This document shows, one piece after another, positions 9,115-18,792 of a stretch of DNA of 64,000 bases. Position 1 is the stretch's first letter. Every line of letters begins with the position of its first letter. The position numbers and the translations under genes are program-made. The notes under the pieces are model-generated. The model saw nothing but the letters and a program-made list of their open reading frames with translations. It was not told the origin of the DNA and searched no databases. The DNA comes from Halothiobacillus diazotrophicus. GTDB taxonomy: Bacteria; Pseudomonadota; Gammaproteobacteria; Halothiobacillales; Halothiobacillaceae. Location of the stretch: positions 2,666,501 to 2,730,500 of the forward strand of contig NZ_CP016027.1 in NCBI RefSeq assembly GCF_001663815.1, given 5' to 3'.

Positions 9115-9534
9115 TTGGAACAGAACGAACTTAAGAAAGCCGGGCTCAAGGTCACCTTGCCGCGTGTCAAGATCCTGGAGATCATCGAGAGCAATCCGGA
9201 CTGGCACATGAGTGCCGAGGACGTCTACAAGGAGCTGCTGAACCGGGGCGACGACGTCGGACTGGCCACGGTGTACCGGGTTCTGACGCAGTTCGAGGCG
9301 GCCGACATTCTCAAACGACATCAGTTCGAGGGGGGGAAGTCGGTTTTCGAGCTGATTTCCAAGGGCGATCACGACCATCTCGTCTGCATCAAGACCGGTC
9401 TGGTCGAGGAGTTTCACGACCCCGTCATCCAGGAACGCGTAGCGGCCATCGCCGAACAGCATGGTTTCGATCTGACGGATTATTCGCTGGTCATCTATGG
9501 CATCAGCGACCAGGCCAAGAACAAGAAGAAATAA
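9115..9534 (+). CDS. fur: ferric uptake regulator Fur
   Basis: Fur is the iron-responsive repressor. The winged-helix region (KKAGLKVTLPRVKIL, GLATVYRVLTQFE) and the metal-binding GDHDHLVCIKTG are both present, and the 139-residue length is normal. The CxxC pair of E. coli Fur is reduced to one Cys (CIKTG), as in Pseudomonas. The start must be the TTG at 9115: an in-frame TAG lies at 9100-9102, no ATG fits, and AGAGGGACGAG supplies a ribosome-binding site. The gene is transcribed away from bamE and runs toward recN. Confidence 0.95.
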   Translation: MEQNELKKAGLKVTLPRVKILEIIESNPDWHMSAEDVYKELLNRGDDVGLATVYRVLTQFEAADILKRHQFEGGKSVFELISKGDHDHLVCIKTGLVEEFHDPVIQERVAAIAEQHGFDLTDYSLVIYGISDQAKNKKK

Positions 9535-9551
9535 ACCTCGCCCGTTGATTT

Positions 9552-9567
9552 GGGCCGAATCCGGCCC
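9552..9567. terminator. GC hairpin between convergent fur and recN
   Basis: GGGCCG and CGGCCC (9552-9557, 9562-9567) pair around AATC in the 48 bases between the two stop codons. There is no T-run, so this is at best a weak or rho-assisted terminator. Confidence 0.35.
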
Positions 9568-9582
9568 GTTGGCATCCCTAAT

Positions 9583-11256
9583 CTATGCCTGCCCTTGCGC
9601 GATCATCTCGCGTGCTGCCTCACGCGTTTGCTCCGTCACCGCCACGCCCGCCATCATCCGGGCGATTTCCTCGATGCGCGTGGCGTCGTTCAGGGGGGTG
9701 ATTTCGGTGACGGTCCCGCTTTCGTGGTGATGCTTGTGCACCTGGATCTGGTGCTGGCCCTGTGCGGCCACCTGGGGCAGGTGCGTGACGCAGAAGACCT
9801 GGCGGGTCTGTCCCAGTGCGCGCAGATGACGGCCGACGATTTCGGCGATCGCACCACCAATCCCCGTATCGACCTCGTCGAAAATGAAGGTTTCGACCGG
9901 ATCGAACGCCGCCGTGAGGGTCTTGATCGCCAGACTGACCCGGGCCAGTTCGCCGCCCGAGGCAATCTGGTCCAGCGGCTGCTTCGGCTGCCCCCGGTTG
10001 GCGCTGATCAGGAACGTGATCTCGTCATGACCGTGCTCGGGTCGCTGATCCTGCGCTGAATCGTTGGGGGCGACCCGGATCTCGATGTCGCCATGAGGCA
10101 TGCCGAGCTGCCGAATCGACTCGGTCACCGAGCATTCGAGCTTGCGTGCGGCCGCCTGCCTTTGTTCCGCCACCTGTCCGGCCAGTCGGTCGTAGGTTTC
10201 TTCCAGCTGGGCAATCTCTGTGTCGATCGAGGCGCTGGCGGCATCGACCTGTTCCAGATCGGCAGCTTCCGCGCGAAGCGCCGCCATGTGGTCGTCCAGC
10301 TGCTCCGGTGGAATCCGGTGCTTGCGCGCCAGCTGATGGAGCGCGTCCAGCCGTTGTTGCACGCGATCGAGTTCGGCCGGGTCGTTGTCGTTTTCGTTCA
10401 GGGCGTCCCGCAGGCTCTCTGCCGTCTCGTTGACCTGGATGCGCGCGACCTCCAGGGCATCGACCAGCGGTGACAGCCGCTCGTCGAGTCCGGTCAGGCG
10501 GCTCAGGGCGTGCGTTGCCTGACCGAGCTGGTCGTGGACGTTCTCGTCGGCGTCGAACAGCCGATCGAGCTGGGCGGCAAGGACGCTGCGCCACTCGTCC
10601 TGTCGGGAGAGCCGTGTCAGTTGTTGGTGGAGCCGGTTGAATTCGTCCGGTTCCGGCGCCAGCATGTCGATTTCCTCGAGCTGAAAAGCAAGCAGCTGTC
10701 GTCGATCCGCCCGAGTTCGGGCTTCCCGAAGGGCTTCATCCCGCAAGGTCTTCAGTCGCCGCAGCTCCCGGGCCGTCTGCCCGAGCGTTCGCACCGTATC
10801 CTCCAGCCCGCCGAAGCTGTCGAGCAGTGCGCGCTGATAGCGTTTTTCCAGCAGTTTCTGGTTGTGATGCTGGCCATGCACGTCGATGAGCAGTGCGCTC
10901 AATGCCTTCAGGGTGGCCGCGGTCGAGGGACGCCCGTTGATCCAGATCTTGCCGCGGCCTTCCCGGTTGAGCGTGCGGCGAATGATCAACTCGTCTTCCA
11001 GCAGGTCCTGTTCCTGCAGAAACGTTGCGACCGGACCGGGCGTGGCGTAATCGAAGACCGCGATGACCTCCGCTTCCTCTTCCCCGGCGCGAATCAGCTG
11101 GGTGTTCGCGCGATCCCCCTGGATCAGGCCGATGGCATCGATCAGGATGGATTTCCCGGCGCCGGTTTCGCCGGTCAGGGTGGTCATGCCCGGGGCGAAA
11201 TCGAGACTGAGTCGGTCGATCAGTGCGATATGTCGAATCGTGAGCGCGGTCAGCAT
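9583..11256 (-). CDS. recN: DNA repair protein RecN
   Basis: RecN is an SMC-like ATPase that helps repair double-strand breaks. The 557-residue protein has Walker A GETGAGKS (29-36), a long central coiled-coil region, the signature ASGGELARVSLAIK and Walker B TFIFDEVDTGIGG, in the usual order. It follows nadK by 38 bases on the same strand, a conserved pairing. I searched the 38-base gap for a LexA box and found none, so SOS control would need to act further upstream. Confidence 0.96.
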   Translation of the reverse strand: MLTALTIRHIALIDRLSLDFAPGMTTLTGETGAGKSILIDAIGLIQGDRANTQLIRAGEEEAEVIAVFDYATPGPVATFLQEQDLLEDELIIRRTLNREGRGKIWINGRPSTAATLKALSALLIDVHGQHHNQKLLEKRYQRALLDSFGGLEDTVRTLGQTARELRRLKTLRDEALREARTRADRRQLLAFQLEEIDMLAPEPDEFNRLHQQLTRLSRQDEWRSVLAAQLDRLFDADENVHDQLGQATHALSRLTGLDERLSPLVDALEVARIQVNETAESLRDALNENDNDPAELDRVQQRLDALHQLARKHRIPPEQLDDHMAALRAEAADLEQVDAASASIDTEIAQLEETYDRLAGQVAEQRQAAARKLECSVTESIRQLGMPHGDIEIRVAPNDSAQDQRPEHGHDEITFLISANRGQPKQPLDQIASGGELARVSLAIKTLTAAFDPVETFIFDEVDTGIGGAIAEIVGRHLRALGQTRQVFCVTHLPQVAAQGQHQIQVHKHHHESGTVTEITPLNDATRIEEIARMMAGVAVTEQTREAAREMIAQGQA

Positions 11257-11294
11257 GGTGCTAGCGGCCTGTGGCGCTGGGAGTACGGACGGGA

Positions 11295-12266
11295 TTAACC
11301 ACTTTGTTCGCCCCAGCAGAGTTTGGTGCGCAGCAGGGTGTAGTAGTCATGGCCGCAAGGGTGGATCAGCCGAATGTCGTGATGGTGACGCCGAATCACC
11401 AGGGCGTCGCCGACCTCGAGCGGCTGGTTGATCTGGCCGTCGAAGCTCACCGAGCCACCGCCGCGGGACTGGGCTTTGGGGACGATCTCGATCACGTGAC
11501 TGTCGCTGATCACGATGGGGCGGTAGCTCAGGGTGTGCGGGCAGATGGACACGATGCCGATGGCCGGCAGATCGGGGGCGATCAGCGGGCCGCCCGCGGA
11601 CAGGGCATAGGCCGTGGACCCGGTGGGGGTGCAGATGACCACCCCGTCGGAACGTTGGTGATTGAGCAGTCGCCCATCGATACGCATTTCGAACTCGACC
11701 ATGCGGGCGGGGTCGCGCATCTTGAAGGTGACGTCGTTGAGGGCGATGGCATTCATGACCCGCGTATCGCCGCGCATGAGCGTGCCTTCGAGAAGAAAGC
11801 GTCGATCCTCGACGAATCGTCCCCGGAGAATCGCGCTCAGGTACAGCTTCAGATCGCTGGGCCGGATGTCGACGAGGAACCCCAGGCGTCCCAGGTTGAC
11901 GCCCATGATTGGGATGTCCCATTGACTCAGGCTGCGGGCCGCATTCAACAAGGTGCCGTCGCCGCCCAGCACGATGATCAGGTCGCGATCGGGCTGGTTG
12001 CGTTCGAATCGTGCCGGCTGCATGCGGCTGATGGGGCTGTCGCAGGATTGCTCCAGTGCCCAGTCGATGCCCATCTCGTCCAGCAGGCTGGTCAGCTTCT
12101 TGAAGGCCGTCCGGATGGCCAGGTCGGCCGCCGGTTTGGTGATGATGCCGATCCGCTTGAAGTAGGGCGCAGCATCCCCGGGTGTCCCCGCCCTGTCGCG
12201 GCAGTCGTCGATGTCTGCGGCGGGGTCCGTGGTCGGTCCGGTTCGTGTCTGGCGAAGATCTGCCAC
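11295..12266 (-). CDS. nadK: NAD kinase
   Basis: NadK phosphorylates NAD+ to NADP+. The diagnostic motifs are VLGGDGTLLNAA (GGDG at about 101-104), GVNLGRLGFL, the Asn/Asp pair in IALNDV and TPTGSTAYALSAGGP. I chose the GTG at 12266 (323 residues) because AAGG lies 8 bases upstream. The open frame reaches 12614 but would overlap grpE and its promoter. The N-terminus is then about 25 residues longer than E. coli NadK, so an internal start remains possible. It leads a two-gene unit with recN. Confidence 0.93.
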   Translation of the reverse strand: MADLRQTRTGPTTDPAADIDDCRDRAGTPGDAAPYFKRIGIITKPAADLAIRTAFKKLTSLLDEMGIDWALEQSCDSPISRMQPARFERNQPDRDLIIVLGGDGTLLNAARSLSQWDIPIMGVNLGRLGFLVDIRPSDLKLYLSAILRGRFVEDRRFLLEGTLMRGDTRVMNAIALNDVTFKMRDPARMVEFEMRIDGRLLNHQRSDGVVICTPTGSTAYALSAGGPLIAPDLPAIGIVSICPHTLSYRPIVISDSHVIEIVPKAQSRGGGSVSFDGQINQPLEVGDALVIRRHHHDIRLIHPCGHDYYTLLRTKLCWGEQSG

Positions 12267-12473
12267 AAGTAAAACCTTGGAGTTGCCTGTTGTGTGATCG
12301 GAAACAATGTCGGGCAGTCGGGACTGCCGGCAACCATTCCGTTGTCCTCGGGCGCGCCTGCCCATGCCACCTAATATATCAGAAGTGTTTTTCCCTGCAG
12401 GCCTGTCTGCGCGCCTTCTGCGGCAGAAGCGGCGAAAACGGGCAAAAAAATGGAATTTGTCGGGGTTTTCGGT

Positions 12474-12500
12474 CTTGAAATTGGTTCGGGGAGCCCCAAT
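12474..12500 (+). promoter_or_regulatory. sigma-32 heat-shock promoter of grpE-dnaK
   Basis: CTTGAAA (12474-12480) and CCCCAAT (12494-12500) are separated by 13 bases. This is almost the textbook sigma-32 pattern and lies 64 bases before the grpE ATG. Confidence 0.85.
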
Positions 12501-12564
12501 CAACAGGGCGTGGCCTAACTTGGACCTTTCATTTTTCGATTCATCACGCACAGAGGACCGTACC

Positions 12565-13128
12565 ATGACGGAACAATCAATACCCCCGGCTGACGAGGCG
12601 ACGCCCCAGGACAAGGGTCAGAACATGGGTCAGGAAAATGCCCAGGAAGCAGCGGGTGCCGCCGCTCAGCCTGATGCGGCGATTGATTTGACGGAAAAGC
12701 TGGCCGAGCGGGAGCAGGAAGTCCTGCGGCTGCATGCCGAGATGGAAAACCTGCGCAAGCGCGCCGAACGGGACATCGAAAACGCCCGCAAATTCGCGCT
12801 GGAGCGGTTTGTCGATGGCCTGTTGCCCGTGGTCGATTCCCTGGAAATGGGGATTCAGGCCGCCGAGCAGCCGAATACCCCCCTCGACAAGATCCGCGAG
12901 GGTAACCAGATGACCCTGAACGTGTTCCTGCAGACCCTGGAGAAGTTCGGCGTGCAGCCGGTTCATCCGGTCGGCGAACGCTTCAATCCCGAGCATCACC
13001 AGGCCATTTCGGTCCAGCCGCACGAGGGGCCGGCCGATCATGTGATCAGCGTGATGCAGAAGGGGTATCTCCTGAAGGATCGTCTGGTCCGCCCGGCATT
13101 GGTCGTGGTCTCGAAGCCCCAGGAATGA
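12565..13128 (+). CDS. grpE: nucleotide exchange factor GrpE
   Basis: GrpE releases ADP from DnaK. The 187-residue protein has an acidic, Gln/Ala-rich N-terminus, a long coiled coil (LAEREQEVLRLHAEMENLRKR), the dimer region ALERFVDGLLPVVDSLE and the beta-wing with FNPEHHQAIS. ATG 12565 follows AGAGGACC by 5 bases. The longer frame to 12307 overlaps the sigma-32 promoter and is non-coding. It is the first gene of the chaperone cluster, 133 bases before dnaK. Confidence 0.96.
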   Translation: MTEQSIPPADEATPQDKGQNMGQENAQEAAGAAAQPDAAIDLTEKLAEREQEVLRLHAEMENLRKRAERDIENARKFALERFVDGLLPVVDSLEMGIQAAEQPNTPLDKIREGNQMTLNVFLQTLEKFGVQPVHPVGERFNPEHHQAISVQPHEGPADHVISVMQKGYLLKDRLVRPALVVVSKPQE

Positions 13129-13138
13129 CGACCGGGCT

Positions 13139-13166
13139 CTTGAAATCGGCCGCAGCGCCCGCACAT
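13139..13166 (+). promoter_or_regulatory. second sigma-32-like promoter upstream of dnaK
   Basis: CTTGAAA (13139-13145) is followed after 12 bases by CCCGCACAT (13158-13166), an imperfect version of CCCCATNT. It lies just after the grpE stop and about 95 bases before dnaK, so dnaK may be transcribed both from grpE and from here. Confidence 0.5.
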
Positions 13167-13261
13167 AGGTAGCTGTGGTGCCTGGGGCAGGTCGCCCGGG
13201 ACGCGCATTCAGAACTGTCATACGAACTACATTCAATTCACGAATTTTTGAGGTAAGCATC

Positions 13262-15184
13262 ATGGGTAAAATCATCGGGATCGACCTGGGTACCACCAAC
13301 TCCTGCGTGGCCATCATGGAAGGCAAGTCTGCCAAGGTCATCGAGAACGCCGAAGGCGCGCGCACCACGCCGTCGATCGTGGCCTACGCCAACGAGGGCG
13401 AGATCCTGGTCGGCCAGCCGGCCAAGCGCCAATCGGTCACCAATCCGAAGAACACGCTGTACGCGGTCAAGCGTCTGATCGGCCGTCGTTTCCAGGAAGA
13501 GGCGGTCCAGAAAGACATCGAGCTGATGCCCTACCAGATCGTCAAGGCCGATAACGGCGATGCCTGGGTCGAAGTCAACGGCAAGAAGATGGCTCCGCCG
13601 GAAATTTCTGCCCGTGTGCTCATGAAGATCAAGAAGGACGTCGAGGCTTATCTGGGCGAGGAGGTCACCGAGGCCGTCATCACCGTACCGGCCTACTTCA
13701 ACGACAGTCAGCGCCAGGCAACCAAAGATGCCGGCCGCATCGCCGGTCTGGACGTCAAGCGGATCATCAACGAACCGACCGCGGCGGCCCTGGCCTATGG
13801 CATCGACAAGAAGGACAACGCGGATCGCAAGATCGCGGTCTACGACCTCGGTGGCGGTACCTTCGACGTATCCATCATCGAAGTGGCGAACATCGACGGC
13901 GAGAAGCAGTTCGAAGTGCTGTCCACGAACGGCGACACCTTCCTGGGCGGTGAAGATTTCGACAATCGCCTGATCGACTTCCTGGTCGACGAATTCAAGC
14001 GCGAGCAGGGCGTGAATCTAGCGAACGATCCGCTGGCCATGCAGCGTCTGAAGGAAGCGGCGGAAAAGGCGAAGATCGAACTCTCGTCCACCGAGCAGAC
14101 CGACGTGAACCTGCCGTACATCACGGCAGACGCCAGCGGTCCGAAGCACATGAACGTCCGTCTGACCCGCGCCAAGCTCGAGTCGCTCGTCGACGACCTG
14201 ATCACCCGCACCATCGAGCCGTGCCGCGTCGCACTGAAGGATGCCGGGGTTTCCGTCGGCGACATCGACGAAGTGATCCTGGTCGGCGGTCAGACCCGCA
14301 TGCCCAAGGTGCGCGAGGCGGTGAAGGCCTTCTTCAACAAGGAGCCGCGCAAGGACGTCAACCCCGATGAAGCCGTGGCGGTGGGTGCCGCGATTCAGGG
14401 CGGCGTGCTGTCCGGCAGTGTGAGCGATGTCCTGTTGTTGGACGTTACCCCGCTGTCGCTGGGTATCGAAACCATGGGCGGCGTGATGACCAAGCTGATC
14501 GAGAAGAACACCACGATCCCGACCAAGGCCAGCCAGGTGTTTTCGACCGCTGACGACAACCAGACCGCCGTGACCGTGCACGTCCTGCAGGGTGAGCGCG
14601 AGATCGCCTCGGGCAACAAGTCGCTGGGCCGTTTCGACCTGACCGACATCCCCCCGGCACCGCGCGGCATGCCGCAGATCGAAGTGACCTTCGACATCGA
14701 TGCCAACGGGATCCTGAACGTGTCCGCCAAGGACAAGGGTACCGGCAAGGAGCAGAAGATCGTCATCAAGGCCAACTCCGGTCTGAGCGATGAAGAAGTC
14801 CAACGGATGGTGGACGATGCCGCAGCGCATGCCGAGGAAGACAAGAAGCTGCGGGCGCTGGTGGACGTGCGCAACCAGGGCGATGGCCTGATCCATACCG
14901 TCGAGAAGACGCTCAAGGAAGCGGGCGAGGCGATGTCGGATGCCGACAAGCAGCCGGCGACCGATGCGATCGCCGCGCTGCGCGAAGCCATGAAGGGCGA
15001 CGATCAGGCGGAAATCCAGGCGAAGATCGAGGCGTTGAGTCAGGTTTCCGCCGAGCTGATGCAGAAGTCCGCTGCCGGTGCGCAGCCTCAGGGCGAGCCG
15101 GGTGCGGGCACATCGGGCGCCGCGCAGAAGGACGACGACGTCGTCGATGCCGAGTTCGAGGAAGTGAAGGACGACAAGAAGTAA
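13262..15184 (+). CDS. dnaK: molecular chaperone DnaK (Hsp70)
   Basis: This is the Hsp70 chaperone. The 640-residue protein begins [15 protein letters not shown], with the ATPase signatures [13 protein letters not shown] and [13 protein letters not shown], the linker [10 protein letters not shown], the substrate-binding domain and a Gly/Ala/Asp C-terminal tail ending [19 protein letters not shown] precedes ATG 13262. The frame to 13175 lies within the promoter region. It works with GrpE and DnaJ encoded on either side. Confidence 0.98.
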   Translation: MGKIIGIDLGTTNSCVAIMEGKSAKVIENAEGARTTPSIVAYANEGEILVGQPAKRQSVTNPKNTLYAVKRLIGRRFQEEAVQKDIELMPYQIVKADNGDAWVEVNGKKMAPPEISARVLMKIKKDVEAYLGEEVTEAVITVPAYFNDSQRQATKDAGRIAGLDVKRIINEPTAAALAYGIDKKDNADRKIAVYDLGGGTFDVSIIEVANIDGEKQFEVLSTNGDTFLGGEDFDNRLIDFLVDEFKREQGVNLANDPLAMQRLKEAAEKAKIELSSTEQTDVNLPYITADASGPKHMNVRLTRAKLESLVDDLITRTIEPCRVALKDAGVSVGDIDEVILVGGQTRMPKVREAVKAFFNKEPRKDVNPDEAVAVGAAIQGGVLSGSVSDVLLLDVTPLSLGIETMGGVMTKLIEKNTTIPTKASQVFSTADDNQTAVTVHVLQGEREIASGNKSLGRFDLTDIPPAPRGMPQIEVTFDIDANGILNVSAKDKGTGKEQKIVIKANSGLSDEEVQRMVDDAAAHAEEDKKLRALVDVRNQGDGLIHTVEKTLKEAGEAMSDADKQPATDAIAALREAMKGDDQAEIQAKIEALSQVSAELMQKSAAGAQPQGEPGAGTSGAAQKDDDVVDAEFEEVKDDKK

Positions 15185-15201
15185 TTCGTCCTCGGTGATT
15201 G

Positions 15202-15226
15202 CCGCCCCGGGATGGGGCGGTTTTTT
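15202..15226 (+). terminator. rho-independent terminator/attenuator between dnaK and dnaJ
   Basis: CCGCCCC and GGGGCGG (15202-15208, 15214-15220) form a 7-bp GC stem followed by TTTTTT (15221-15226). Readthrough must occur, or dnaJ must have its own promoter. This would lower DnaJ relative to DnaK. Confidence 0.85.
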
Positions 15227-15263
15227 CGTGCAGGGACGACCCAATTCATGCAGCACGAGCGCG

Positions 15264-15283
15264 ACAGGGGCACAGGCCCCTGT
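15264..15283 (+). other. intercistronic RNA hairpin before dnaJ
   Basis: ACAGGGGC and GCCCCTGT (8 bp) pair around the tetraloop ACAG, with GCGAC/GTCGC able to extend the outer stem. There is no T-run. It starts about 50 bases before the dnaJ ATG and could protect or process the 5' end of a dnaJ message. Confidence 0.6.
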
Positions 15284-15315
15284 ACGCTTGTCGCGAACGA
15301 ACTTTTGAGCGAGCT

Positions 15316-16464
15316 ATGGCAAAGCGTTGTTATTACGAAGTGCTCGAGGTAGAGCGCACCGCAACGGCGGACGAGCTGAAGAAGTCCTATCGTCGACTGG
15401 CGATGCGCTTTCACCCCGACCGGAACCCGGACGATCCTGCCGCCGAGGAACGCTTCAAGGAAGCCAAGGAGGCCTTCGAGGTTCTGTCCGATGCCCAGAA
15501 ACGCGCGGCTTACGACCAGTTCGGTCATGCCGGTGTCAATCCGGGCGCGGGTGCCGGTGCCGGCGGATTTGGCGGCGGTGCCGGCTTTGCCGATATCTTC
15601 GGCGAGGTGTTCGGCGACATCTTCGGGGGCGGCGGTGGCCGTTCGCGCGCCTATCGGGGCGCGGACCTGCAGTACAACCTGAAGATCACGCTCGAAGAGG
15701 CCGTGCGCGGCACGACCGTCGAGATCCAGATTCCCACGAGCAAGCCCTGCGAAACCTGCGATGGCACCGGCGCCAAGCCGGGCACGGGACGCAAGACCTG
15801 CGGTACCTGTCACGGGGCCGGAGCGGTCCGCGTGCAGCAGGGATTCTTCTCGATCCAACAGACTTGCCCGACCTGTCAGGGTGCGGGCGAGATCATCGAG
15901 GATCCCTGCGGTACCTGTCGGGGTTCGGGTCGGGTGGAAACCCAGAAAACCCTGTCGATCAAGATTCCTGCCGGTGTCGATTCCGGGGATCGGATCCGCC
16001 ACAGCGGCGAGGGGGCCCCTGGGGAGCAGGGCGGCCCGGCCGGCGATCTCTATGTACTGATCGATGTCAAACCGCACCCGATCTTCAAGCGAAACGACGC
16101 CGATCTGTTGTGTGAAATGCCGATCAGCTTCGTAGTGGCCGCGCTCGGTGGCGAAATCGAGGTGCCCACGCTGGATGGTCGCGTGACACTGAAGATTCCG
16201 GCGGAAACGCAGACCGGCAAGGTGTTCCGTCTGCGGGGCAAGGGTGTCCAGCCCGTGCGGGGCGGCGCACCCGGTGATCTGCTGGTGACCGTGCATGTCG
16301 AAACGCCGGTCAAGCTCACCGCGGAACAGCGGGAGTTGCTCATGGCCTTCGAGCGTTCGTTGAGCGGGGAACAGGGTGGGGACGTCGCGGCACAGCATCG
16401 GCCGCGCGAGCATTCCTGGCTGGATTCGGTCAAGCGCTTCTTCGACGATCTGCGTGGCGACTGA
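15316..16464 (+). CDS. dnaJ: co-chaperone DnaJ (Hsp40)
   Basis: DnaJ stimulates DnaK ATPase and delivers substrates. The 382-residue protein has the J domain with HPD at 33-35 and a Gly/Phe-rich segment with [21 protein letters not shown]. It also has four CxxCxGxG zinc repeats ([32 protein letters not shown]) and two C-terminal beta domains. ATG 15316 gives the family start [12 protein letters not shown]. Codons upstream are occupied by the dnaK terminator and a hairpin. Confidence 0.97.
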   Translation: MAKRCYYEVLEVERTATADELKKSYRRLAMRFHPDRNPDDPAAEERFKEAKEAFEVLSDAQKRAAYDQFGHAGVNPGAGAGAGGFGGGAGFADIFGEVFGDIFGGGGGRSRAYRGADLQYNLKITLEEAVRGTTVEIQIPTSKPCETCDGTGAKPGTGRKTCGTCHGAGAVRVQQGFFSIQQTCPTCQGAGEIIEDPCGTCRGSGRVETQKTLSIKIPAGVDSGDRIRHSGEGAPGEQGGPAGDLYVLIDVKPHPIFKRNDADLLCEMPISFVVAALGGEIEVPTLDGRVTLKIPAETQTGKVFRLRGKGVQPVRGGAPGDLLVTVHVETPVKLTAEQRELLMAFERSLSGEQGGDVAAQHRPREHSWLDSVKRFFDDLRGD

Positions 16465-16473
16465 TCCCGCGTG

Positions 16474-16504
16474 AACCCCGGGAAACCGCTGTTTCCCCCG
16501 GGGC
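16474..16504 (+). other. GC-rich hairpin after dnaJ
   Basis: An arm reading CCCCGGGAAAC pairs with GTTTCCCCCGGGG across CGCT, with one bulged base. No T-run follows, so it is probably a 3'-end-protecting or weakly terminating structure just after the dnaJ stop. Confidence 0.5.
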
Positions 16505-16521
16505 TAAAACCGGCTTCTGAT

Positions 16522-16550
16522 TTGACATTCGGGGTGAAGATTCATATATT
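16522..16550 (+). promoter_or_regulatory. sigma-70 promoter of the rimP-nusA-infB operon
   Basis: TTGACA (16522-16527) and TATATT (16545-16550) are separated by exactly 17 bases, close to the ideal housekeeping promoter. It lies about 90 bases before rimP and only 35 bases before the hairpin with a T-run at 16585. Confidence 0.85.
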
Positions 16551-16584
16551 CCGCATCCCGCGATCAAAGATAAAAGAAAACCGG

Positions 16585-16609
16585 GCCCCACTTGGGGCTT
16601 TTTTATTTT
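16585..16609 (+). terminator. terminator-like attenuator in the rimP-nusA leader
   Basis: GCCCC-ACTT-GGGGC (16585-16598) is followed by TTTTTTATTTT. It sits downstream of the promoter at 16522-16550 and 30 bases before rimP. It therefore either ends transcripts coming from dnaJ or attenuates the operon itself. Confidence 0.75.
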
Positions 16610-16638
16610 GCATCTTATTTTAGAGAGACCGAGCCGCC

Positions 16639-17148
16639 GTGCAGAAAATTCCCGAGTCCATTGAAGCGCTGTTGCAGCCCGTCGTCGAGGCGTCGGGCTG
16701 CGAGTGGGTGGGCGGCGAGTTTCGCGGCGGTCCGGACGGTTTGCTGCGGGTGTATATCGACACCGAGGCCGGCGTCACCCTGGACGATTGTTCGCGGGTC
16801 AGCGACGCGCTGAGCGGCGTGCTGGATGTCGAGGACCCCTTTCCGGGCTTCTACCGTCTGGAAGTGTCTTCGCCCGGTGTCGAGCGACCCATGTTCCGCG
16901 CCAGCGACTTCGCCCAGTTCGTCGGTCAGAAGGTCCGGGTGCGTCTGCACCGTCCGTTGGCGCAGCGCCGCCGATTCGATGGCATCGTCACCGGTGTGGA
17001 CGGCGAGCAGATCAGCGTGACGGTCGAGGGCGAACCCTTCACCTTCCCGTACGCCGAGGTGGAGCGGGCCAATCTGGTATTCGAATTTGGTGAACAGAAA
17101 CGCGACCGTAAAGGCACGGCGCCCAAAGGAAAAACCCAATCATCATGA
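16639..17148 (+). CDS. rimP: ribosome maturation factor RimP
   Basis: RimP assists 30S subunit maturation. The 169-residue product has the family motifs [45 protein letters not shown] and [14 protein letters not shown], followed by the C-terminal Sm-like domain. Translation starts at GTG 16639 after GAGAGACCGAG. The stop overlaps the nusA ATG by four bases, so the two are translationally coupled. Confidence 0.95.
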   Translation: MQKIPESIEALLQPVVEASGCEWVGGEFRGGPDGLLRVYIDTEAGVTLDDCSRVSDALSGVLDVEDPFPGFYRLEVSSPGVERPMFRASDFAQFVGQKVRVRLHRPLAQRRRFDGIVTGVDGEQISVTVEGEPFTFPYAEVERANLVFEFGEQKRDRKGTAPKGKTQSS

Positions 17149-18626
17149 GCAAAGAGATACTTTTCGTCGCTGATGCGGTCTCCAACGAGAAAGGGGTGGA
17201 TCGCGCCGTCATTTTCGAGGCGATCGAAGCCGCACTGGCCCAGGCCGCACGCAAGCGTCATGGCGGCGATATCGATGCGCGTGTCGAAATCGACCGCGAG
17301 ACCGGGGATTATCGGACGTTCCGTCGCTGGGAAGTCGTGGCGGGCGAGTCCTCCGAGTTTCCCGAGCGCGAGATGATTCTGGAAGCGGCACAGTTGGACG
17401 ATCCGACGATCCAGGTCGGCGACTTCGTCGAGGAAGAGATCGAGTCGGTCGAATTCGGCCGCATCGCCGCCCAGGCTGCCAAGCAGGTCATCGTGCAGAA
17501 GGTGCGCGAGGCCGAGCGTCGGCAGGTGGTGGATGCCTATATCGATCGCAAGGGTAGCCTGATCATGGGACTCATCAAGCGGATCGATCGCGGTAACGTC
17601 ATTCTGGATCTCGGCGGCAACGTCGAGGCGCTGATTCCTCGCGACGAGATGATCGGTCGCGAAGCCGTTCGCCCGGGTGATCGTCTGCGCGGCTATCTGG
17701 CCGACGTGCGCCACGAGCCGCGCGGTCCGCAGCTGTTCGTCAGCCGCACGGCGCCGGAGTTCCTGATCGAACTGTTCAAGCTGGAAGTGCCGGAGATCGA
17801 CCAGGGTCTGATCGAGATCAAGGGCGCGGCGCGCGATCCGGGTCTGCGTGCGAAGATCGCCGTGCAGTCCCGCGATCCGCGCATCGATCCGGTGGGCACC
17901 TGCGTGGGCATGCGGGGCTCCCGTGTCCAGTCCGTCACCAACGAGCTGAACGGCGAGCGCGTCGACATCATCATCTGGGATCCGAGTCCGGCTCAGTTCG
18001 TGATCAATGCCATGTCACCGGCCGAGGTCGTGTCGATCGTCGTGGACGAGGACCGGCACAGCATGGACGTCGCCGTGACCGAGGAAAAGCTTTCCCAGGC
18101 CATCGGTCGGGGCGGTCAGAACGTGCGTCTGGCGAGCCAACTTACCGGCTGGCACCTGAACGTGATGGGCGAGGAGGAAGCGGTTGCCCAGATCGAGCGC
18201 GAAACCCGCCGCGCGGTCGAATCGTTCATGCGCGATCTCGATGTCGACGAGGACGTGGCCTCCGTGCTGGTCGAGGCCGGTTTCTCCTCGCTGGAAGAGA
18301 TCGCCTACGTGCCGACCGCCGAACTCCTGGAAGTGGAGGGCTTCGACGAGGATATCGTTGAGGAACTGCGCAACCGGGCCCGCGACGCGCTGCTGACCCA
18401 GGCGATTTCCAGCGATGTTGACGAGGCCGCGGATGCTGAGCCGTTGAACATGGCCGAATTGGCAGGCATGACGCCGGAACTGCTGACTGCTTTGCAGGCA
18501 GCCGGCGTCGCGTCCGCCGATGATCTGGCCGAGCTGTCGATCGATGAGTTGACCGAGTTTGACGGCGTGGACGAGGCGTTGGCCCGCAGCCTGATCATGG
18601 CGGCGCGCGCCCCCTGGTTCAACTGA
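17145..18626 (+). CDS. nusA: transcription termination/antitermination factor NusA
   Basis: NusA binds RNA polymerase and modulates pausing, termination and antitermination. The 493-residue protein shows the N-terminal polymerase-binding domain and the S1 domain ([19 protein letters not shown]). Two KH domains follow, with [13 protein letters not shown] and [18 protein letters not shown], and then the C-terminal acidic repeats of gammaproteobacterial NusA, ending in [20 protein letters not shown] 17145 overlaps the rimP stop. NusA may regulate its own operon through the leader hairpin at 16585. Confidence 0.97.
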   Translation: MSKEILFVADAVSNEKGVDRAVIFEAIEAALAQAARKRHGGDIDARVEIDRETGDYRTFRRWEVVAGESSEFPEREMILEAAQLDDPTIQVGDFVEEEIESVEFGRIAAQAAKQVIVQKVREAERRQVVDAYIDRKGSLIMGLIKRIDRGNVILDLGGNVEALIPRDEMIGREAVRPGDRLRGYLADVRHEPRGPQLFVSRTAPEFLIELFKLEVPEIDQGLIEIKGAARDPGLRAKIAVQSRDPRIDPVGTCVGMRGSRVQSVTNELNGERVDIIIWDPSPAQFVINAMSPAEVVSIVVDEDRHSMDVAVTEEKLSQAIGRGGQNVRLASQLTGWHLNVMGEEEAVAQIERETRRAVESFMRDLDVDEDVASVLVEAGFSSLEEIAYVPTAELLEVEGFDEDIVEELRNRARDALLTQAISSDVDEAADAEPLNMAELAGMTPELLTALQAAGVASADDLAELSIDELTEFDGVDEALARSLIMAARAPWFN

Positions 18627-18792
18627 TTGCCGTATCCGCCGCACCTGCATGCCCCGCGCGGGCGGCGGGTCGGTCGGTATCGGCCCCATAATCAACGCTG
18701 GCCGTCGCGGGCGGCAGCGATTTGCGCCTTACCGGACGCGTGTGCGATCCGGTAATCGAAATTTACGTAGTGAGACGACCACAGGAGACCCC

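Noticed and set aside
11257-11300. LexA box ahead of recN
   Set aside because: No CTGT-N8-ACAG pattern is present in the nadK-recN gap.
12307-12564. N-terminal extension of GrpE or NadK
   Set aside because: The region holds the sigma-32 promoter and leader of grpE, and neither extension resembles its family.
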